NCBI GenBank assembly: GCA_026196875.1
Contig: JAPHTP010000078.1
Coordinates: forward strand, 1-50,375
Direction of reading: 5' to 3'
DNA from: Kangiellaceae bacterium
Lineage (GTDB): Bacteria; Pseudomonadota; Gammaproteobacteria; Enterobacterales; Kangiellaceae
Length of the DNA: 50,375 nt
A program made the translations under genes and the position numbers. Below, piece by piece: positions 18,293 through 26,215 of the stretch; positions within the stretch are counted from its first letter, which is position 1; each line of letters opens with the position of its first letter. Under the pieces are notes generated by a model. The model saw only the letters and a list, made by a program, of their open reading frames with translations. It had not been told where the DNA came from and did not search any database.

Positions 18293-18604
18293 TTACGACA
18301 AGCTGATCTGAACGTCTACACCTGCAGCCAAGTCCAGCTTCATCAAAGCATCAACTGTCTTTTCTGTAGGCTCTTCAATATCTACCATTCGTTTGTGAGT
18401 TCTAATTTCATATTGATCACGCGCGTCTTTGTTAACGTGCGGAGAGATCAAAACCGTGTAACGCTCTTTGCGAGTCGGTAACGGGATAGGACCACGAACT
18501 TGTGCACCGGTGCGCTTTGCAGTATTTACGATCTCAACTGTTGATAAATCAATCAGCTTGTGATCAAACGACTTTAAGCGTATTCGGATTCGCTGCTTAG
18601 CCAT
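18293..18604 (-). CDS. rpsJ: 30S ribosomal protein S10
   Basis: The 103-residue S10 ([47 protein letters not shown]...) is the first gene of its operon. It also acts as NusE in antitermination complexes. The frame opens to 18619, but ATG 18604 gives exactly the family start and length and has TTGGAG upstream. The str operon (fusA/tuf) is not adjacent here; the upstream genes are unrelated HD-GYP-like genes. Confidence 0.98.
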   Translation of the reverse strand: MAKQRIRIRLKSFDHKLIDLSTVEIVNTAKRTGAQVRGPIPLPTRKERYTVLISPHVNKDARDQYEIRTHKRMVDIEEPTEKTVDALMKLDLAAGVDVQISLS

Positions 18605-18806
18605 GCAAAGAATCTCCAAAGTTAAAAATTAAACATATAAAATCCGCCTCTCCTGACCACTTCAGGAGTGCGGTTTGAATTCTTTTCAGCCAAAATTAGG
18701 CCGATTGTCGAAGGTCTAAGTCGCTTATTCAATGCGCCAAGACCCGCTTGAAACCTTGTATGTCGAGGAGTTCAAGCAAAACCAACTTGGTTTCATCCAA
18801 ATTGGG
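18605..18806 (-). promoter_or_regulatory. S10 operon leader RNA (candidate L4-type control region)
   Basis: This is a leader of about 200 bases between the S10 promoter and rpsJ, close in size to the E. coli S10 leader. It can form GCTTGAA/TTCAAGC (near 18735-18775) and AAACC/GGTTT hairpins. The strongest one is CTCCTGA/TCAGGAG (18650-18656 with 18662-18668), enclosed by CCGC/GCGG (18644-18647 with 18670-18673). On the minus strand it is followed by ATTTTATATG. Similarity to the E. coli L4 target is by position and general form only. Confidence 0.5.
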
Positions 18807-18841
18807 AGCGCGATTATAAAGAAAAGGTATGGAGATTACAA
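18804..18841 (-). promoter_or_regulatory. S10 operon promoter
   Basis: On the minus strand TTGTAA (18841-18836) and a consensus TATAAT (18818-18813) are separated by exactly 17 bases. A GC-rich discriminator CGCGCTCCC follows, as in stringently controlled ribosomal promoters. It lies inside a spurious plus-strand ORF. Confidence 0.75.
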
Positions 18842-19016
18842 CTTTATTTTGGGCGTACAATCAGAGTGCATTTTTAAACTCGGTGATCTGTGGGTTTTGC
18901 TAACTATCATTGGGCTTTTTATAATCATGCTAACCACTGGCTCTTAAGTGAACACTTACAGAGCCAGAATCACCTCGGTGGCGTTAAGGCTAAACTAGTG
19001 TTATTGGTAAGACCTC
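18842..19016. other. Gap upstream of the S10 promoter
   Basis: The stretch between rpsJ and the next minus-strand gene (18605-19016, 412 bases) holds the S10 leader and promoter. The remainder up to 19016 contains the half-matching words AACCACTGGCTCTTAAGTGAACACTTACAGAGCC: GGCTCT (18939-18944) and AGAGCC (18960-18965) pair around an AGTG/CACT core. This makes a plausible terminator hairpin for the gene ending at 19017. No T tract follows on the minus strand. Confidence 0.4.
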
Positions 19017-20339
19017 TTATTTGAAAACTCCGGTCAGTCGATAGAAGAAAGCCATAAAAAATCCGTATTGATATCTTAGAATCGCGTGGTTGTAGCGATG
19101 ATATTCAGCCTTAGTCAAGCGTTTTGACCCCACCTCTTTTTGCACGATGACATCTTCATACTCAGACTTTCCTAACCTGGCAATAACCGTTTTATGTACC
19201 TTGTTACCGTTTCCATCTTCTGTAAGAAGCACCGAAGGTCTGATCCGTCGTTTTTTACTAGCCTCTATAACGACTCCTTTTTCGCCTGAAGAAAGCTCTA
19301 CTAAACTACCAGGAGGATAAAGCCCGACAGCCTGAATTAGTTCTTCAATCAATTCGCCATCAAATAATGAATCTCTGCACCAATAAAGCCTCGCCAATGA
19401 CTCTCCGACACTTCGCTTCTTCTTTTTAGTTATTGGATTCATGCTCAACTCAAAAGCTTCCGCTAGAGAGGCGATTTGCGCAAGATACGGGATCCCTTTT
19501 TTCATCTTTTGGTGCGGAAACCCGGTTCCATTTAAACGTTCAGTCATGTTTGCGAGTATGGTTAGTACCTTGGGCTCAATTTTTGAGTGACTTAATTTCC
19601 TAATCGCATAATTAGACCAAGCCGCAAAATTTCGATCAATTTCTAACGAATCGCAATTAGCCCAGTCTTTTTTCTTTAAACATATTTTTCCGACTCCTGA
19701 GAGCAATATAGCTTCATTCATTGCCTGCAAACTCGATTTGAGGAGCCCCATGTTTCGTCCTATTAAGGTTGCCCACACTGCCGTTCTTAACGTGTGATCA
19801 TATATTACACTTCCGCAGGAACGTACTTTACTGAGCCAGACTAATGCGTCAGGGTTACCCATCATAGAATCAACTATGGCTTCGCTTATTGACTCCAATT
19901 CGCGAGTATTTTTTAACCTGTTAAGCTCTGGATCTCGGTGTAAACAGCTGATGATTTTGCCTATTCGGTCAAATAGTTTGTTAGCACTCATTAACTCTTT
20001 GCTCAAGGAGCGGCAAGTTTTATAACGTCGAGACGAGAATTTTTGCCAAGGCTTAGGCTCTTTTTTGTCGTCACGAACTATTTTGAGACGGGATCGCTGA
20101 TAAATGTCAGCCAGAAGATTCGGCATTCCCAAAGTTAAACTTCTAGTCTCATCGATTACAAAGTGCTGGCCATATTTAGTCAAGCACTCGATATCAGCGT
20201 GATTTCGAATTAATACACCTTCTAATGGAAAAGGAGTGGCACTCCAAGGAACGGGAAGTTGGCTTACATACATACCAACACACAATTCATTTGCTTCGAC
20301 TCTTCTTGAGTGAATAACTTTTGTTTCTCTAGCTCTCAT
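19017..20339 (-). CDS. DUF3391 plus degenerate HD-GYP-domain protein (copy 1)
   Basis: A 440-residue protein from ATG 20339 (the frame extends to GTG 20366, but this start matches the length of the neighbouring paralogue). A DUF3391 domain is at the N-terminus (VGMYVSQLPVPWSATPFPLEGVL, about 22-75), followed by an HD-GYP-like core. The first histidine survives (YDHTLRTAVWA). The HD pair is SGVGK, the HHE motif is TE within NMTERLNGTGFP, and GYP reads GFP. Most metal ligands of c-di-GMP phosphodiesterases are therefore missing, so hydrolysis is unlikely and a sensing or binding role is more plausible. A KOW/PilZ-like beta tail follows (PGSLVELSSGEKGVVIEAS). It is preceded by a GEMM riboswitch. 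Confidence 0.8.
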   Translation of the reverse strand: MRARETKVIHSRRVEANELCVGMYVSQLPVPWSATPFPLEGVLIRNHADIECLTKYGQHFVIDETRSLTLGMPNLLADIYQRSRLKIVRDDKKEPKPWQKFSSRRYKTCRSLSKELMSANKLFDRIGKIISCLHRDPELNRLKNTRELESISEAIVDSMMGNPDALVWLSKVRSCGSVIYDHTLRTAVWATLIGRNMGLLKSSLQAMNEAILLSGVGKICLKKKDWANCDSLEIDRNFAAWSNYAIRKLSHSKIEPKVLTILANMTERLNGTGFPHQKMKKGIPYLAQIASLAEAFELSMNPITKKKKRSVGESLARLYWCRDSLFDGELIEELIQAVGLYPPGSLVELSSGEKGVVIEASKKRRIRPSVLLTEDGNGNKVHKTVIARLGKSEYEDVIVQKEVGSKRLTKAEYHRYNHAILRYQYGFFMAFFYRLTGVFK

Positions 20340-20561
20340 AAGGATCACATCTATTTTTGTAAGCACTATAAAAGGCTAACTGGTGAAAACTTAGATGCTC
20401 ATCCTGATAAAAATCTATTCCTTTAAAATTCTAATTCTCCACACTAATAGCCGAACTAATATCGAAGGGAAACAAAAGAAAGGAGAAATGGAAGTGACGC
20501 GCGCATACCAGTTCAAAGAAAAAAACTTGTTCTTCAACCCGAGAATGCTGTTTTTAATACC

Positions 20562-20660
20562 ACTTTAGGTAACCCCGCTATCTTAGACTAAATGACTTAG
20601 TCCTTAGACCGGAGGCTTTGCGTCCACTAGCTTTCACTAATGTTTGCCCTTATCAAAACC
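20562..20660 (-). ncRNA. GEMM-I cyclic di-GMP riboswitch 1
   Basis: Read on the minus strand it contains the GEMM core in order: GGGCAAAC, a P2 stem CATTAGT/GCTAGTG capped by a GAAA tetraloop, GGACGCAAAGCCTCCGG, a P3 arm with an inner GACTAA/TTAGTC hairpin, and AGCGGGGTTACC. The guanine before GCAAAC (G20 in Vc2 numbering) and the intercalating adenine (A47) are both present, fitting c-di-GMP rather than cGAMP preference. P1 is weak. About 220 bases separate it from ATG 20339. A U7 run about 40 bases downstream might belong to a terminator, but its stem is poor, so the control mode is unclear. Confidence 0.88.
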
Positions 20661-20826
20661 TGTAATATTCAGCCTACGCCTCAGTTCAAAAAGTGTCCAG
20701 CGTCGCACAGATTTTTTACAAGAACTTATGCACTTTGAGATAAATATTGTTAAACGCGGTAAAATAAATATTTACTGGTAGAGATTTGGAAAAGGAGAAA
20801 TAAGAAATTATTTTTTTATTATGGGT

Positions 20827-22143
20827 TTAACGTGAAACAATATTTCGAAAAGAAAGTCCTATTTTAGACACTAATCCCTGCTGATAACTAGCAATCAACT
20901 GGTTTATTTGAGCCAGATCTTCTTCATTAATATCTGTTTCGAGTGATTCTTTTTTAACGATGACATCCTTAAAATCAGACTCACCTAAACGTACTATTTT
21001 GTAATTAAACAAGCGGTAACCATCTTCATCATGAGTTACTGCCACAGTGCCTCGGATACGCCTTTCAACGGAATGCTCAACGACTATGCCCCGCGAACCA
21101 TTAGATAGTTCTACATGTGTTCCCGGAGGATAAAGCCCAACAGCACTAATCAGAGCCTCAATCAACTCACCATCAAATAGCATATCCCGATAACAATATA
21201 AGCGCGATAGTGCCTGCCCTACACTCTTACGAGATTTGGACAGCATTGGCCACATGATCAGGTCAAATGTTTCGACTAATGATGCAATTTGCGCTAAATA
21301 AGGGATGGCACGTCCTACTTTTCCACTTGGATATCCGATCCCGTTAACTCGTTCATTCATATTAGCAAGAGTGTTAATGACTCTAGAATCGAGATTACTA
21401 TGGGCTAGCCTTTCTATGGCTAGTTGGGTCCAGCGGGCGTACTCTTCCCCCATCTCAGGCAATTTACAGCCCAGCCAATCTTTTTTCCCCAGGCTCATTT
21501 TACCAACGCCTGATAAAAAGATAGCCTGCACCAACACTTTAAACGCGGACTTTTGCAATCCCATTGAACGCGCCATAAGACTAGCCCATATGCTTGTGCG
21601 GACCAAGTGATTAAAAATTGTTTTGCGAGTCCGCTCAATTTTACACACCCAAACTAAGGCATCAGGGTTATCAGCAATAGATTCAGCAATTGACTCACTC
21701 GTTTGGGTAAGTGCCTGCAAACTCTTAATTGAGCTCAGTTGCGGATCTCTTCTTAGTAGCTCTAAAGATTCATCAACCCTTTTGAGAATGTCGCGGGCGT
21801 TGGCCATTTCTTGAGCGATTGGTTTGTTGACCGTATAACGCTGAGTACAGAACTTTTTCCAAGGGCGAAAACTGCTATTCGACTGTAGATTTTGTTTAAA
21901 GTAATCAGGCTTTTCCGCAATGCTTAGCAGCAAATTCGTCATTCCAACCGATAGGCTCTTTGATTCATCAACATAAACAAATTTAGTGAATCGAGAGAGC
22001 TTAACGATATCATCGTTGTCTTTAACCAACACCCCTTCCAATGGAAAGCTAGTTGCGCTCCAAGGAATATCCAGGCGAGTTACGTACATGCCGACCCTTA
22101 GATCAGCAATGGAAATTTTTCTCGTAACTATCGATTTGGACAT
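20827..22143 (-). CDS. DUF3391 plus degenerate HD-GYP-domain protein (copy 2)
   Basis: A 438-residue paralogue of the downstream gene, aligned along its whole length. DUF3391 is at about 8-66 (LRVGMYVTRLDIPWSATSFPLEGVLV). The HD-GYP-like core keeps His179, has SGVGK (211-215) where HDxGK is expected, and MNERVNGIGYP (262-272) where HHExxxGxGYP is expected. The metal ligands are thus mostly lost while the GYP loop is retained. The C-terminal beta region is PGTHVELSNGSRGIVVEHS. Cytoplasmic, with no membrane segments. The SD is weak, as in copy 1, which fits riboswitch or leader control of translation. The gene, leader and riboswitch appear to have been duplicated together. Confidence 0.8.
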   Translation of the reverse strand: MSKSIVTRKISIADLRVGMYVTRLDIPWSATSFPLEGVLVKDNDDIVKLSRFTKFVYVDESKSLSVGMTNLLLSIAEKPDYFKQNLQSNSSFRPWKKFCTQRYTVNKPIAQEMANARDILKRVDESLELLRRDPQLSSIKSLQALTQTSESIAESIADNPDALVWVCKIERTRKTIFNHLVRTSIWASLMARSMGLQKSAFKVLVQAIFLSGVGKMSLGKKDWLGCKLPEMGEEYARWTQLAIERLAHSNLDSRVINTLANMNERVNGIGYPSGKVGRAIPYLAQIASLVETFDLIMWPMLSKSRKSVGQALSRLYCYRDMLFDGELIEALISAVGLYPPGTHVELSNGSRGIVVEHSVERRIRGTVAVTHDEDGYRLFNYKIVRLGESDFKDVIVKKESLETDINEEDLAQINQLIASYQQGLVSKIGLSFRNIVSR

Positions 22144-22313
22144 TAGCTTGATTCAACAAATAAATACTTTTGATGATGCCCGACGCTTTGTTCGGACAAA
22201 CCACGACCATCACTGCTTGGCAGAGTACAATACTGCACACCGGGCATACGGACGCAAATGCAATTAAGAGAAGAGATAACTAGGCTAGAAAAATTGTGAG
22301 GTAGGATCCTTCC
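22144..22313 (-). other. Leader between riboswitch 2 and its gene
   Basis: The gap between HD-GYP-like copy 2 and the response regulator (22144-22535, 392 bases) holds riboswitch 2 and this 170-base leader. The leader can pair GCCCG (near 22240) with CGGGC (near 22180) over a long range, which could hide or release the start region. No ORF is supported. Bases 22439-22535 probably contain the promoter, which I could not assign. Confidence 0.4.
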
Positions 22314-22438
22314 AGTTTCGGTAACCCCGCTGTCATAGGCAAGTCAATAACCTGACTGTTACTGACTATGATTTAAACCTTTAGACCGGTGGTTTTGCGC
22401 ATACCTACTTTCGTTAGGTATTTGCCATTATCAAAACT
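22314..22438 (-). ncRNA. GEMM-I cyclic di-GMP riboswitch 2
   Basis: On the minus strand a P1 stem AGTTTTG/CGAAACT (22438-22432 with 22320-22314) encloses TGGCAAAT. P2, ATACCT/AGGTAT, carries a GAAA tetraloop, followed by GCGCAAAACCACCGG, an extended P3 arm with a 10-bp AGTCAGTAAC/GTTATTGACT helix, and AGCGGGGTTACC. G20 is kept, but the base equivalent to A47 of Vc2 is G. It lies 170 bases upstream of copy 2. A U5 run about 30 bases downstream, after a GGATCC palindrome, could be part of the expression platform. Confidence 0.83.
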
Positions 22439-22535
22439 CTAACAATTAGCATAACCATTAGCGCGGGACTTGTCCAGCGCTCTGAGGATAAGCGTCGGAA
22501 ATCGTTGAATAAGGGGGAAAATCTTGGCTCAGCGC

Positions 22536-23144
22536 TTACAACCATCCATTTTGATGGGCGATACGGGCCGCTTCTATTCGATTTTTTGCATCTAACTTGC
22601 TGGCAGCGCTTGAAAGATAGTTTCTCACGGTCCCGGCAGATAAATGCAACTTACCGGCAATTTGCTCGGTGGTATCGCCATCTTTAGCGAGCCGAAGCGC
22701 TTGTCTTTCCTTCTCGGTTAATGGATCTTGCTCCATCCATGCATCGGCCATCAGTTCCGGTGCAACAACCTTTCCCCCAGAAGCAACTTTTCTAATCGCC
22801 ACAACCAGTTCATCAGACGGCGAATCCTTTAACAAATACCCTTTCACTCCCGCGTCCATTGCTCTCCGCAAATATCCCGAGCGTGAGAAAGTCGTTAATA
22901 TAATCGTACGCACATTTAGCTTTTCTTCTTTTATGCGCTGCGCCAGCTCTAGCCCCGTTAACTTCGGCATTTCGATATCGGTGATAAGAATATCAGTTTG
23001 AGCCCGATATTTTTGGATATAGTCTAACGCCTCTCTGCCATCAGCCGCTTTAAATAACACCTCAATATCTTCTTCAAGCTCAAGCAAAGCCGCTAACGCG
23101 CCCAAAATCATTCCTTGATCTTCTGCAATAACAACTCTAATCAA
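22536..23144 (-). CDS. NarL/FixJ-family response regulator
   Basis: The 202-residue regulator has a receiver domain (1-120) with acidic pair Glu8-Asp9, phospho-acceptor Asp56 (DILITDIEMPK) and Lys in GYLLKDSP. A LuxR-type HTH follows at about 138-195 (LTEKERQALRLAKDGDTTEQIAGKLHLSAGTVRNYLSSAASKL). Its ATG overlaps the kinase stop (ATGA), so the pair is translationally coupled. The layout resembles DesR/LiaR-type systems that control a neighbouring ABC transporter. The likely targets are the palindromes upstream of this operon at 28006-28033. Confidence 0.92.
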   Translation of the reverse strand: MIRVVIAEDQGMILGALAALLELEEDIEVLFKAADGREALDYIQKYRAQTDILITDIEMPKLTGLELAQRIKEEKLNVRTIILTTFSRSGYLRRAMDAGVKGYLLKDSPSDELVVAIRKVASGGKVVAPELMADAWMEQDPLTEKERQALRLAKDGDTTEQIAGKLHLSAGTVRNYLSSAASKLDAKNRIEAARIAHQNGWL

Positions 23145-24268
23145 CTAAGTGACTCCTCTGGTACAGAAACGGTGAAAGTAGCTCCCTTGCCTAAAGTCGA
23201 TGATTCGGACGATATAGAAAAAGTTCCTTTAAGCTTTTCGACCCTTTCACCAATCCCTTTTAGACCAAAGCCTTTTTTAGCTTTATCGCCAGTATTAATA
23301 CCAACACCGTTATCTTGAACTTCTAAAGTAATGCGGTCTTTTATCTTAGACAAGGTCGCACTAACTTTGGAAGCATGTGCATGTTTTAAAATATTGGTAA
23401 TCAGTTCTTTTAAAATAATGGCCAATTCCTTATTGGTATTATCATCTATTTCAATATCCTCAAATTGATATTCAAAATTTATGTCGTTAGATTCCAAAGT
23501 AAATTTTGCATGTGCGAATTCGTCGTTTAGATCGCTGGCTCGAAACCCTGTAACAACTTCACGAACTTGCTTTAGTGCATCTCGAGAAATATTTTCGAGT
23601 TGTTTAATTTCCCCTTTTGCGCGCGGTAAATCTTTATCGACAAGCTTTCCAGCCAACTCTGCTTTTAAAGTTATTACCGAAAAAGTATGACCTATTAAAT
23701 CGTGTAAGTCTCGCGCGATTCTTTCTCTTTCTGCGGTCCTCGCAAGGGTTCTGACTTCCTCTTGCGATAAGAGTAGTTGTTTTCTTTTTTTCTCAATTTC
23801 GGCTTGGAAAATGTTGACCCCGCCAACCATCAAAGTAAACATGATCGCCGGAATATAAAAATAGGGAGACAGTTGATAAGACCAACTCAGCGTTAAAGTC
23901 GACAAGGTAATAAATGCCAACCCAGCCATCGCCCTCTTGGGATTGCCCAGTCGGCAACAAAATGCCCCCGCGTAAACAAAAAACACATTCGCACCGGGAG
24001 TCACAGTTCCAAAATAACTGCCCAACAACATTATTCCCAAAATAGCTTTGTATACATTCCACCCCCTTAACCAATATGCCCAGAAGTAGAGGGCTAAAAA
24101 CACTATACTCCCTAAGGTAGCAGCTAGATATTCACTCCCGGAATGTTTGCCGAAAGCCATGCTAAAATAGAAAATGGAAAGATAGATTAGCCACACATAG
24201 GGTGCCAGCCTATTCTCCTCAGAATCAGGAAGTAATCTCCTATCGATCTTTTTGATAAAGCTCTTCAT
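23141..24268 (-). CDS. HisKA_3-type sensor histidine kinase (DesK-like)
   Basis: The 375-residue kinase has about six membrane helices (25-150) and a short coiled linker. The HisKA_3 dimerisation motif RERIARDLHDLIGH carries phospho-His189. The ATPase domain has the N box (ELITNILKHAHAS) and the G1 region DNGVGI. There is no large periplasmic domain, so the stimulus is probably sensed in the membrane, as in DesK-like kinases. It phosphorylates the regulator encoded 4 bases overlapping downstream. It is the fourth gene of the ABC operon. Confidence 0.92.
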   Translation of the reverse strand: MKSFIKKIDRRLLPDSEENRLAPYVWLIYLSIFYFSMAFGKHSGSEYLAATLGSIVFLALYFWAYWLRGWNVYKAILGIMLLGSYFGTVTPGANVFFVYAGAFCCRLGNPKRAMAGLAFITLSTLTLSWSYQLSPYFYIPAIMFTLMVGGVNIFQAEIEKKRKQLLLSQEEVRTLARTAERERIARDLHDLIGHTFSVITLKAELAGKLVDKDLPRAKGEIKQLENISRDALKQVREVVTGFRASDLNDEFAHAKFTLESNDINFEYQFEDIEIDDNTNKELAIILKELITNILKHAHASKVSATLSKIKDRITLEVQDNGVGINTGDKAKKGFGLKGIGERVEKLKGTFSISSESSTLGKGATFTVSVPEESLS

Positions 24269-24319
24269 TATTTATGCTGGATTAACTCTTCATTCAACTT
24301 TTAATTAAGCCTTCTTCTT

Positions 24320-26215
24320 TTAATTAAACCGAAGCTCGTCTATTGCAAAACTAAATTTCTTCGGACTGCCTGTCACAACGAAAGATAAATTATTGACAAT
24401 TGTCAGATCAACACCTTTGAAGTTAGAGAACTTTATCTCAAACTCCCTGAAGTTCTTATCCAATTGTATCGTTTGTGAAATAGGTTGGAAACTCCCTTCT
24501 TGAAAAAGCATGATGGTTAACTCAGCCGCGTTACTAATATTTTTGGCGTTGAATGAAATCGATTGCAGTTTACTTAAATCCGCGCCTTGCGAATAGTCTT
24601 TGCCAGGAAGATAAGCTAATCCACTCCAAGCGTACATGAATCCAGGTTTAATTTCTCCGTAAACTTTGAGTGCTTGGCCGTTCGCTCCATTTGTATCCAA
24701 CTGTTCAAAAAACACTTCTGACTTACCCCCTGCATATGAATCGGTCGTTTGACCAATCCCCGCGCCAATCCGGGTAGAAATATTTTTTAATTCGCCAGTT
24801 AGATTATTAAAATCGGCAATTAAATTGGGACCAATTTCTGGATTCGTTTTTGCGTTCGGATCAAACGTTTTTCTCAGATAATAATTACCGTTCTTCCAGA
24901 TGGCGACTATCTTACTGGTGGCCGATATGTCTTCCAATGGATTTGCCTCTAACAACACCATTGAAGCTAACAAGCCTTCTTTAATATTGCCACGGCCACC
25001 AATATCGAAAAACTTTGCGGCCGCTCCGGTTGCACTATGCAAAGCCTGCTCATTGGTTAAGCCTGCTTTAACCAGCAAAGCAAGTTCCGAGTGAATACTG
25101 GCGCCATGCGTTGTTCCAGGGTTGGGCGCGTCCGTTCCGGCGAGAACCGCTACACCAGCACTGGACAATATTGATACGCTCCGCATAGCTCGCTCAAATG
25201 CTTCGCGAGGGATCCCAAAGTCCGCGAATTGAGCTTTTAATTGTTGTCTTTGCTGTTTTGCCAAAAAAGCGTCGAACTGCTTATACGCCAAAGTTTCTTG
25301 ACCAGGCGCTAATCCAGCAATTGAAGCCTCTACTAATAACGTTGGGACAATAAAAGCATTGTTTTTCAACATGAGATCAACCAACGCCTGATCCGCAAGC
25401 TTGTCCATAAAGCTATGAATGATCCCATCGGCTCCGGCAGATATTGCTTGTTTAGCCGATTGTAAATTGTCGACATGCACTACCAGCAATTTATTGTGTT
25501 TTTTAGCAGACTGGCTCAGCGCTTCCAGGATCTCAAGGCTGATAGATGGGAAGTGTTTTCTCGGATTTTCAGGATGATCATAAACCGCTTTAATATAATC
25601 AGCACCTTGTTCAATGCGTTGAACGACAAAAGGCTCCACTTCTTCCACTGATTGTAAAACGGGAATTTCAAATCCATATTCTGTACCATGGCCGCCGGGT
25701 GCAGTTGCCAGAATTGTTGAGGAGAACAGATCGGCCTCTCTAAAGTTATGGATCTGATTTCGCTGCGTCTGATGCTTGTTGGCAGAATCTGGCATAGTGA
25801 ACATATCAAGCTCAGTGGTTACGCCGAAATTGAGTGCTTGCTCAAGTGCATCTCCCCAAGTGTGCGTGTGCGCATCAATCAACCCAGGGATCAGTGTTTT
25901 GCCGGCAGCATCAACTTCGTCGACCATTTTGTCGTTGGGTAAATTTTCCCCTATTTGGGCCACTTTAAAATTGGTGACCTGTACATCCATATTGGTATGA
26001 AAAATTTCACCATCATATAAATTGACATTTCGTAAGATAAAATTTTGTGAAACATCAAATCCCAATATTTTGTTTTTTGCAACTAGCGCCTTCTTTTCCC
26101 CACTGCGCTTTTCGACGTCGGGTTCCGGTAATAGGAAAAAAAATGCAACCAAAAATAAAGTCGCTAACGCAAAATAACTGATCGACTTGATGTTCATTGT
26201 GGCATTATTACTCAT
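24320..26215 (-). CDS. Exported or membrane-anchored amidohydrolase with C-terminal CIA30 domain
   Basis: A 631-residue protein with an N-terminal signal/anchor segment (ISYFALATLFLVAFFFLLP, about 10-29). The amidohydrolase-superfamily barrel has metal motifs GLIDAHTHTWGD, LLVVHVDN, GIIHSFMD and AGTDAPNPGTTHG. The composite beta-sandwich strands follow the barrel (ASMVLLEANPLEDI). Residues of about 460-631 resemble the CIA30/galactose-binding-like domain (NLIADFNNL...SFAIDELRF). Family members hydrolyse cyclic amides or peptides (imidazolonepropionase- and Xaa-Pro-type). The ATG shares its A with the permease stop (TAATG), with AAAGGA upstream. The substrate is unknown; the context suggests processing of something the ABC system handles. 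Confidence 0.82.
   Translation of the reverse strand: MSNNATMNIKSISYFALATLFLVAFFFLLPEPDVEKRSGEKKALVAKNKILGFDVSQNFILRNVNLYDGEIFHTNMDVQVTNFKVAQIGENLPNDKMVDEVDAAGKTLIPGLIDAHTHTWGDALEQALNFGVTTELDMFTMPDSANKHQTQRNQIHNFREADLFSSTILATAPGGHGTEYGFEIPVLQSVEEVEPFVVQRIEQGADYIKAVYDHPENPRKHFPSISLEILEALSQSAKKHNKLLVVHVDNLQSAKQAISAGADGIIHSFMDKLADQALVDLMLKNNAFIVPTLLVEASIAGLAPGQETLAYKQFDAFLAKQQRQQLKAQFADFGIPREAFERAMRSVSILSSAGVAVLAGTDAPNPGTTHGASIHSELALLVKAGLTNEQALHSATGAAAKFFDIGGRGNIKEGLLASMVLLEANPLEDISATSKIVAIWKNGNYYLRKTFDPNAKTNPEIGPNLIADFNNLTGELKNISTRIGAGIGQTTDSYAGGKSEVFFEQLDTNGANGQALKVYGEIKPGFMYAWSGLAYLPGKDYSQGADLSKLQSISFNAKNISNAAELTIMLFQEGSFQPISQTIQLDKNFREFEIKFSNFKGVDLTIVNNLSFVVTGSPKKFSFAIDELRFN

Noticed and set aside
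18732-18947. Plus-strand ORF of 71 codons opposite the S10 leader
   Set aside because: It lies over the S10 promoter and leader, has no SD, and matches no family. The TATAAT and discriminator on the other strand explain the sequence.
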